The notes beneath the pieces were generated by a model. It did no database searches. It saw nothing but the letters and a program-made list of their open reading frames with translations, and was not told the DNA's origin. A program made the position numbers and the translations under genes. From Gloeocapsopsis dulcis (GTDB lineage: Bacteria > Cyanobacteriota > Cyanobacteriia > Cyanobacteriales > Chroococcidiopsidaceae), in assembly GCF_032163395.1 (NCBI RefSeq), contig NZ_CP119968.1, positions 4,986,001-5,050,000 on the forward strand: DNA of 64,000 nt. The letters are read 5' to 3'. Below, one piece after another: positions 59,231-64,000 of the stretch. Within the stretch, counting starts at the first letter, position 1; each line of letters starts with the position of its first letter.

Positions 59231-59436
59231 GTAAACTTAACTTTCAAGCAATGACTCAAAAGGAATTGCACGATTACGTCCTTGCCCATCGGGACGATCA
59301 AGAGGCTTTTTATACTTATGTAGACAAACTCCATGCAGAAGGAAATTGGATTGAAATGCCACCGTTGCAGTCATTGCAAGACTTAGAAAATTATCCTGAA
59401 TTTACTAAGCGTTTTCGTGATGATTCAAAGCCGTAA
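59227..59436 (+). CDS. DUF6887-like small protein
   Basis: A 69-residue acidic, helical protein: MSKLNFQAMTQKELHDYVLA, then HRDDQEAFYTYVDKL and PELTKRF-like ends. It matches the small cyanobacterial DUF6887-type proteins that follow DUF6888 genes. The ATG overlaps the upstream stop (ATGA). The arrangement of two tiny coupled genes is like a toxin-antitoxin pair, but no activity is known. Confidence 0.68.
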   Translation: MSKLNFQAMTQKELHDYVLAHRDDQEAFYTYVDKLHAEGNWIEMPPLQSLQDLENYPEFTKRFRDDSKP

Positions 59437-59465
59437 TTCACCGGATTTGATACAACAATTGATCA

Positions 59466-61451
59466 TTACAGCCGCAAAATTTTGATAGAATTATCTCTGC
59501 TACTGCTAATAAGATGCTGGCTATCTGCGCTGAAAAAGATAGAAGTAATGTCACTTGCTTCTTGAAAAGGTATATATCTCCTCTCTCTCGTATTTAGATC
59601 CCAAACTTCCAATTTTCTCCCAATACCACTCGCAAGTAAATTACCATCAGGACTGATGGCAACGGCGTTTACCCAATGAGAATTACCAGATAAAGTATGC
59701 AGTAACTTTCCAGTGCTAAGTTGCCAAATTTTGATTGTTCTGTCTACACTACCGCTGACAAGTAATTGACTATCAGGACTAATTGCAACAGTAAGAACGC
59801 GATCGCTATGTCCTTGCAATGTTCTTAAAACTTTTCCACTACGAAAGTCCCAAACTTTAATTGTCGTGTCACTACTTCCACTGACTAAATGTTGCCCATC
59901 AAAACTAAATGCGATCGCTCTGACGGCACCAGAATGTCCTGATAACTGAGCAAATTCTTTTCCTGTACTCACACTCCATAGACGAATTGTTTGATCGTCA
60001 CTTCCAGTGGCAAGAGTTTCACTATCTGGACTAAAAGCTGTAGACCAAACTGTGCCAGAATGTCCAGCAAGTGTATACAAAAATCTTTCTGTTGCTAAAT
60101 CCCAAACATCAGCAGTGTTGTCACCACTACCACTAGCAAACCTTTGCCCATCAGGACTAACTGCAACTGACCAGACTGAACCAGAATGCCGAGAAAAAGT
60201 CTGCAGTACTTGACCACTGCTGAGATTCCATAATTTAATTGTGCGATCGCTACTACCACTTAGGATATCTTGACTATTGGGTCTTACCGCCACTGACCAG
60301 ACAGTATCAGAATGTCCTGAGAGTGTTGTATCTAATACAATCTTGTTAAGCGTAGTTGGGGACGGCGAGGAAGGTATTCGTTCTGGAGTACGTTGGGGCG
60401 ATCGCGTGAAATAATAGTTACCGCCAATAATTAAAATAGCAGCGACACTACCAATCAAACTCCCAACGAGTAGCGAAGTACTCAGAAAAGTAGGACCGCT
60501 TCTTTCTCCTTGCTGTTTTAATTTACCCAAATCAGTCGTGTTTGAATTTGGTTTTGGAGTTTTCTTACTCACAACTCTTGGAGAAAGTGACTGCTTTTTA
60601 ACTAAAGGCTGTAGTGCTTGCAGTGCTTCAGTTGCACTCTGGTAGCGATCTCTATAGTGATAGCAGATCGTGTTATTCAGCACATTAGCAAGCTCTGGAC
60701 TAACCTGACATCGATTTTGCCAGCTAATTTCCCCTGTTTCAAAGTTTTGGGTAAATTGTGTGGGATTTAAGCCTGTCAAAGCCTGAATTCCAATTATTCC
60801 CAGGGCATATACATCGCTATTTGGACGTGGTCTTCCTTGGGCTTGTTCGGTTGGCATATAGCCTGCTGTCCCAATGGCAATTGTTCCAGGTCCACTGAGA
60901 AAATAGTTAGAACTCGTTTTGCCTTGATTAGTAACTACTCGTGTCCAAGCTTGTTTTACAGAACTAAAATCTACTAACACCAAGCGATCGTCGTGTTGTC
61001 TTCTAATAATATTTTCCGGTTGAATATTGCGATGAATTAGCCCGTGACTATGAATAAACTCTAAAATAAGTAAGACTTCTTGCAGTAGCTTAATGACTTG
61101 GCTTTCACTCCAGCTCTGTCCAGGTTCAAGTTCTGTACTTAGTGGATTTCCCGCGATGAATTCTTGTACTAGATAAAACTCTTGATTCTCTTCAAAATCA
61201 TCTAGCAGCTTAGGAACTCGGTCGTAGTCACCTAGTCTTTTTAAGGCTTCCACTTCTCTAATAAATAATCCTCTCAGAGTGACCAAAGACTCAGGATGGT
61301 CACTGATAGACTGAAAATGTTTAATAATATAAGTTGTTGGGTGATGCTGATGGGTATCTTTGGCAAGGTATGTGTGACAGAATCCTTCTGTATTGAGGAC
61401 TTGAACAATCTGATAGCGATCGCGTATTAGCTTGCCTAACATCTTATCCAA
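59466..61451 (-). CDS. WD40-repeat Ser/Thr kinase-like protein (predicted pseudokinase)
   Basis: A 661-residue protein. A kinase-like domain (residues 13-283), a linker, one membrane helix (about 323-345), and a C-terminal seven-blade WD40 propeller (about 378-661) follow one another. The kinase core keeps the ATP lysine (YIIKHF, Lys44) and the DFS metal aspartate (VLVDFSSVK). The catalytic loop reads IHRNIQPENI: the HRD aspartate is Asn142. The glycine loop is also eroded (LNTEGFCHTYL instead of LGxGGFGxTYL). It is predicted to have weak or no kinase activity. Other cyanobacterial WD40 kinases have HRD. It is monocistronic, with tRNA-Leu upstream. Confidence 0.9.
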   Translation of the reverse strand: MDKMLGKLIRDRYQIVQVLNTEGFCHTYLAKDTHQHHPTTYIIKHFQSISDHPESLVTLRGLFIREVEALKRLGDYDRVPKLLDDFEENQEFYLVQEFIAGNPLSTELEPGQSWSESQVIKLLQEVLLILEFIHSHGLIHRNIQPENIIRRQHDDRLVLVDFSSVKQAWTRVVTNQGKTSSNYFLSGPGTIAIGTAGYMPTEQAQGRPRPNSDVYALGIIGIQALTGLNPTQFTQNFETGEISWQNRCQVSPELANVLNNTICYHYRDRYQSATEALQALQPLVKKQSLSPRVVSKKTPKPNSNTTDLGKLKQQGERSGPTFLSTSLLVGSLIGSVAAILIIGGNYYFTRSPQRTPERIPSSPSPTTLNKIVLDTTLSGHSDTVWSVAVRPNSQDILSGSSDRTIKLWNLSSGQVLQTFSRHSGSVWSVAVSPDGQRFASGSGDNTADVWDLATERFLYTLAGHSGTVWSTAFSPDSETLATGSDDQTIRLWSVSTGKEFAQLSGHSGAVRAIAFSFDGQHLVSGSSDTTIKVWDFRSGKVLRTLQGHSDRVLTVAISPDSQLLVSGSVDRTIKIWQLSTGKLLHTLSGNSHWVNAVAISPDGNLLASGIGRKLEVWDLNTRERRYIPFQEASDITSIFFSADSQHLISSSRDNSIKILRL

Positions 61452-61601
61452 TTTGGAGTTTGGGCTTTGGGACCTGTGATGCTCCCTATATTTAATACTC
61501 TAGTTGAAACTGATTCTTTTCATATTAGAATATCTCTCTGAGAAAATTCTTACTTAGAGAAAATTTTCCTAAAGTTATAGACTAGTCTATTTTAATTTAT
61601 A

Positions 61602-61683
61602 TGCGGATGAGAGGACTTGAACCTCCACTCCTCTCGGAACTAGAACCTAAATCTAGCGCGTCTGCCAATTCCGCCACATCCGC
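61602..61683 (-). tRNA. tRNA-Leu (UAG)
   Basis: An 82-nt type II tRNA on the minus strand. The acceptor GCGGATG pairs with CATCCGC, with discriminator A. The anticodon stem CTAGA/TCTAG holds TTTAGGT (anticodon TAG). A variable arm and the T arm GGAGG-TTCAAGT-CCTCT are present. CCA is not encoded. Confidence 0.96.
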
Positions 61684-61874
61684 TTATCGGCTTTAACATC
61701 ATAGCAGATATTAGTGCGAATGTATTGAGATTGTCACTGCTGAATGTGCTGGTTTGAAAGCTGATTTAGTTTCGACTCTTTGTTTTCTGATTGCCAAGTG
61801 GCTAAGTTGACGCTGGACAATGTTAGAATTACGTACTCGACTACTCGGCAATTTCAGAGTGCAAGAGGAGAATC

Positions 61875-62381
61875 ATGCGTTTACTGCTTGGTGGAATCAT
61901 TGTGAGTCTAGGATTGTGGACACTACCAGTTCAGGCACAACAAGTGACAAGTACACAAGTTGGAGCAATGGTAGAAGCTTTGCGGCTAGCTGCGCCTAAA
62001 ACTGGAAAGACAAGTGATGGACTTTACAGTGAATGGCAAATAACACCAGGAATTATTCCAAGTTGGTCTAAACAGTGCATCGGCAGAGAACTCACACCAC
62101 AAGAACTTGAAGCTAGTCCTGCTAAAGCTAGAGAAGTTGTATCGTGTATCACACGTCGAGAGTTACAAAAGCAATACGCAGCAAGTAATAATAATGAAAC
62201 AACAGCAGTACGTCGTACTGCTTGTTGGTGGATGACAGGAAGCGCGAGTGGTTGCAGTAGTGGGTCTACAGCAACTTATGTGCAAAGGGTACTTGATTTT
62301 TATCAGCAGCAAAGTGCTAAAAAGCCACAAAGACAAGTTTCTACTAGCAGCAATTATCGTCCGCAAACTTTGAAAAAGTAG
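61875..62381 (+). CDS. Exported hypothetical protein
   Basis: A 168-residue secreted protein. The signal peptide is MRLLLGGIIVSLGLWTLPVQ, cut near AQAQ. The mature part has SEWQITPGIIPSWSKQC and CITRRELQKQYAAS, then CWWMTGSASGC, giving four cysteines. The C-terminal 30 residues are polar. I do not recognise the family. RBS AGAGGAG lies just before the ATG. It is preceded by tRNA-Leu on the other strand. Confidence 0.72.
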   Translation: MRLLLGGIIVSLGLWTLPVQAQQVTSTQVGAMVEALRLAAPKTGKTSDGLYSEWQITPGIIPSWSKQCIGRELTPQELEASPAKAREVVSCITRRELQKQYAASNNNETTAVRRTACWWMTGSASGCSSGSTATYVQRVLDFYQQQSAKKPQRQVSTSSNYRPQTLKK

Positions 62382-62812
62382 GTAATTTTATTTGAGTTGT
62401 AAATTTCTTTTGGGGACGAACCACAGAGGAGCCAGTCCCGTGCGGAGGTATCCTCCGTTGAGGGAACTGGCGTGCACAGAGAGCGCAGAGGAAAGAGATC
62501 AGGAGAGATCTCTACCAGAAGTATTGGGATTTTTATCTTATACACAGCATCAGTAGAGAGTCTTTGTGATTTTAAGCCAGAAAAATTAAGGATTCTTGAT
62601 GCTATCTTTATAGTCTCTATACCACAAAAAGCCTGAGAAAGAGAATGATATAAATATAGATATTTTTAGTAAAGTTACTGTCTAGTATAAACGACTGACT
62701 CACTTTACTAACGAGATTTATCTAGATTGGGTCAGTGTTACTCTAGTTTTTAGAGAAAAATTGATTTCCTATCAGAAATAGTGATAAAAATACAAGTTTT
62801 TCAAGGTTTGTA
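62382..62812. other. Intergenic region with a nested palindromic repeat
   Basis: No gene was recognised. The structured part is the 41-base palindrome at 62431-62471. The remainder is AT-rich and should hold the promoter of the MshEN-like gene. Confidence 0.4.
62431..62471. repeat. Nested palindrome inside an ACAGAG repeat
   Basis: GCCAGTCCC pairs with GGGAACTGGC (one bulge), and GGAGG with CCTCC inside. The flanks read ACCACAGAGGA and GTGCACAGAGAGCGCAGAGG. They look like one ACAGAG-type repeat split by the palindrome, which suggests insertion of a small REP-like element. Confidence 0.55.
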
Positions 62813-63211
62813 ATGTTTACTAATACTTTTGAGAGAAGAGTAGAAAAAGCGATGCTAGGCAAAATGCTAGTACGCAAAGGCTTAGTTTCTCAAGAAAAAA
62901 TAGAAAAAATTTTAGCTGAACAACGCCAAAATCGAAAACAGATAGGACAAATTTTAGTAGAAACAAACTTAATTTCTCAAGAAACTCTTGATCGAGTTTT
63001 AGCTGAACAAAATATCAAGCTTGGTCAACTACTCCTTCAAGAAAAAGTGATTTCCTCAGATGCACTAAAACAAGTTCTACTTGAACAACGTTACTCGAAT
63101 AAGCAATTAGGACAGTTATTAGTTGATAAATGCCTAATTTCTCAGCAATACTTAGATAACATTTTGGAAAAACAATACTGGCAGAAAAAAGGATTTTGGC
63201 TGATTTTATAA
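62813..63211 (+). CDS. Small MshEN/GspE-N-like repeat protein
   Basis: A 132-residue soluble protein made of about four 24-residue units: MLGKMLVRKGLVSQEKIEKI, IGQILVETNLISQETLDRVL, LGQLLLQEKVISSDALKQVL and LGQLLVDKCLISQQYLDNIL. The unit LGxxLVxxxLISQExLxxxL is the building block of the c-di-GMP-binding MshEN domain and of GspE/PilB N-termini. Here no ATPase is attached. It could be a stand-alone second-messenger sensor or a pilus regulator. No pilus genes are nearby. Confidence 0.78.
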   Translation: MFTNTFERRVEKAMLGKMLVRKGLVSQEKIEKILAEQRQNRKQIGQILVETNLISQETLDRVLAEQNIKLGQLLLQEKVISSDALKQVLLEQRYSNKQLGQLLVDKCLISQQYLDNILEKQYWQKKGFWLIL

Positions 63212-63644
63212 CTTCACCCAAAAAATTAAAACTAATCAGATAAGTAGCTTAACTTAATAAAATGTATAATGTCTGTCGAGCATAAGCAGGCAAGATGCAC
63301 ACCTCACATTTAATCTTTAATTTAGTTAATATACTTTTTTGCTCTTCTGGACTTCTAAGTACGAGGTTGAGGAGAGCTTTTTGACTTTTAACTTCAGCCT
63401 ATTATATTGGGCAAAACAAAATTAGAGCTGAGATTTCTGGGGAAAAAGTACTGTTTTGCTAATTACTGACTCTTCACTCCTCTAAGGCAGGATTGGTGTT
63501 GCTGTAGTTTATAGAAACACGATGATAAATTTTCCCCAATTGTTGATAGAATTTGCCAATAGTGGAAAGTCATGGATGATACTCATCTGCAATATCAAAA
63601 TTTGCGATCGCAGTATCTGAAGAACAATCTTGCATGAATAAGGT
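63212..63644. other. Intergenic region upstream of fecCD-like gene
   Basis: No gene was recognised. GCAGGCAAGATGC at about 63286 recurs inverted as GCATCTTGCCTGC near 56887. A Fur-type iron box was looked for before 63645 and no convincing one was found. Confidence 0.4.
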
Positions 63645-64000
63645 ATGGCGGAATTAGCAAGCAAAGAACAAACAAGTAGATCGCCACTGATAGGCTTAAT
63701 TATCAGCATAGTGTTATTGATGATTTGTCTATTTGTCAGCATTGCATTAGGCGCAGCAGATATCTCATTAAAAACAATTTATGAGGCGATCGCCGTTTTT
63801 GATGGTTCAACTGAACATCTGATCATTCGTACAGTGCGCGTACCGCGATCGCTACTAGCAATACTGGTTGGTGCAGCGACGGCAATTGCCGGAGCAATTA
63901 TGCAAGGTATTAGCCGTAATCCCTTGGCAGATCCCGAAATTTTGGGAATTAATGCAGGTGCGGCGTTCGCTGTTGTGATTGCCGTTTTTCTCTTCGGGAC
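63645..64000 (+). CDS. FecCD-family iron ABC transporter permease (5' part)
   Basis: The first 118 codons of a BtuC/FecD-type permease; the frame is open at the right edge. After a short leader come helix 1 (LIGLIISIVLLMICLFVSIA) and ADISLKTIYEAI. IRTVRVPRSLLAILVGAATAIAG, IMQGISRNPLADPEILGINA and a further helix follow. These blocks are diagnostic of iron-siderophore or vitamin B12 importers. The substrate-binding and ATPase genes are outside the window. Confidence 0.95.
   Translation, partial: MAELASKEQTSRSPLIGLIISIVLLMICLFVSIALGAADISLKTIYEAIAVFDGSTEHLIIRTVRVPRSLLAILVGAATAIAGAIMQGISRNPLADPEILGINAGAAFAVVIAVFLFG

Noticed and set aside
63500-63645. Fur box before the fecCD-like gene
   Set aside because: Only a weak GATxxT pattern is present, far below the 19-bp consensus.

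Overview
The window is chromosomal DNA of a cyanobacterium. The evidence is photosystem I genes (psaF, psaJ, psaL), photosystem II psbK, a Tic22-like protein, an iron-uptake porin, a PucC/BCD-type chlorophyll transporter and very frequent HIP1 octamers (GCGATCGC). The psaF-psaJ-psaL order and the proline-rich PsaL loop point to the Chroococcidiopsis-like / heterocyst-relative side of the phylum. This placement is an inference.

Layout. 1-26.9 kb is a dense housekeeping region: porin 3' end, NFACT/RqcH-like gene, remA-like gene and gmk, the psaF-psaJ-psaL block, tsaD, an alpha/beta hydrolase, a plastid-type GNAT, tRNA-Pro, tic22-prmC-tsaC and a degenerate histidine kinase, a second GNAT, puuE, comF, cobS, tgt, an APC permease with a lipoprotein methyltransferase, psbK, a GST, a TPR protein and PBP2 (mrdA). 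Several genes act on translation: tsaD and tsaC (t6A), prmC (release factors), tgt (queuosine) and NFACT.

27-41 kb is an accessory and decay zone. It holds a BrnT-type toxin-antitoxin pair, a DUF4160/DUF2442 pair, a THUMP-type methyltransferase with an in-frame amber codon, and fragments of a FecB-like protein, a TnpB, a response regulator, two transposases, a beta-helix protein, a DHFR-like enzyme and a methyltransferase. Intact genes lie between them: D,D-carboxypeptidase, auxin-efflux carrier, phosphoribosyltransferase, GPH symporter, cupin, DUF1772 protein and SDR reductase next to an AraC regulator.

41-64 kb is mixed: an amino-acid ABC transporter, an aldo/keto reductase, a TnpB element broken by a TGA codon, pucC with an inositol-phosphatase-like gene, and a large sensor kinase gene cut cleanly by a full-length IS630 element. 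Further on are a ChaN-like protein and cupin, an HlyD adaptor, a lone HicB-like antitoxin, and a frameshifted FAD monooxygenase divergent from a TetR gene with twin operators. A DUF6888/DUF6887-like pair, a WD40 protein kinase that lacks the catalytic HRD aspartate, tRNA-Leu, a small triple-repeat MshEN-like protein and the start of a FecCD iron permease close the window.

Main points for follow-up are the predicted tetrameric photosystem I gene arrangement, the precisely reversible IS630 knock-out of a sensor kinase, the predicted pseudokinase, and a cluster of single-base or single-codon lesions in otherwise complete genes (HEPN toxin, TnpB, THUMP methyltransferase, FAD monooxygenase). No CRISPR array, rRNA operon, prophage or secondary-metabolite cluster was seen.
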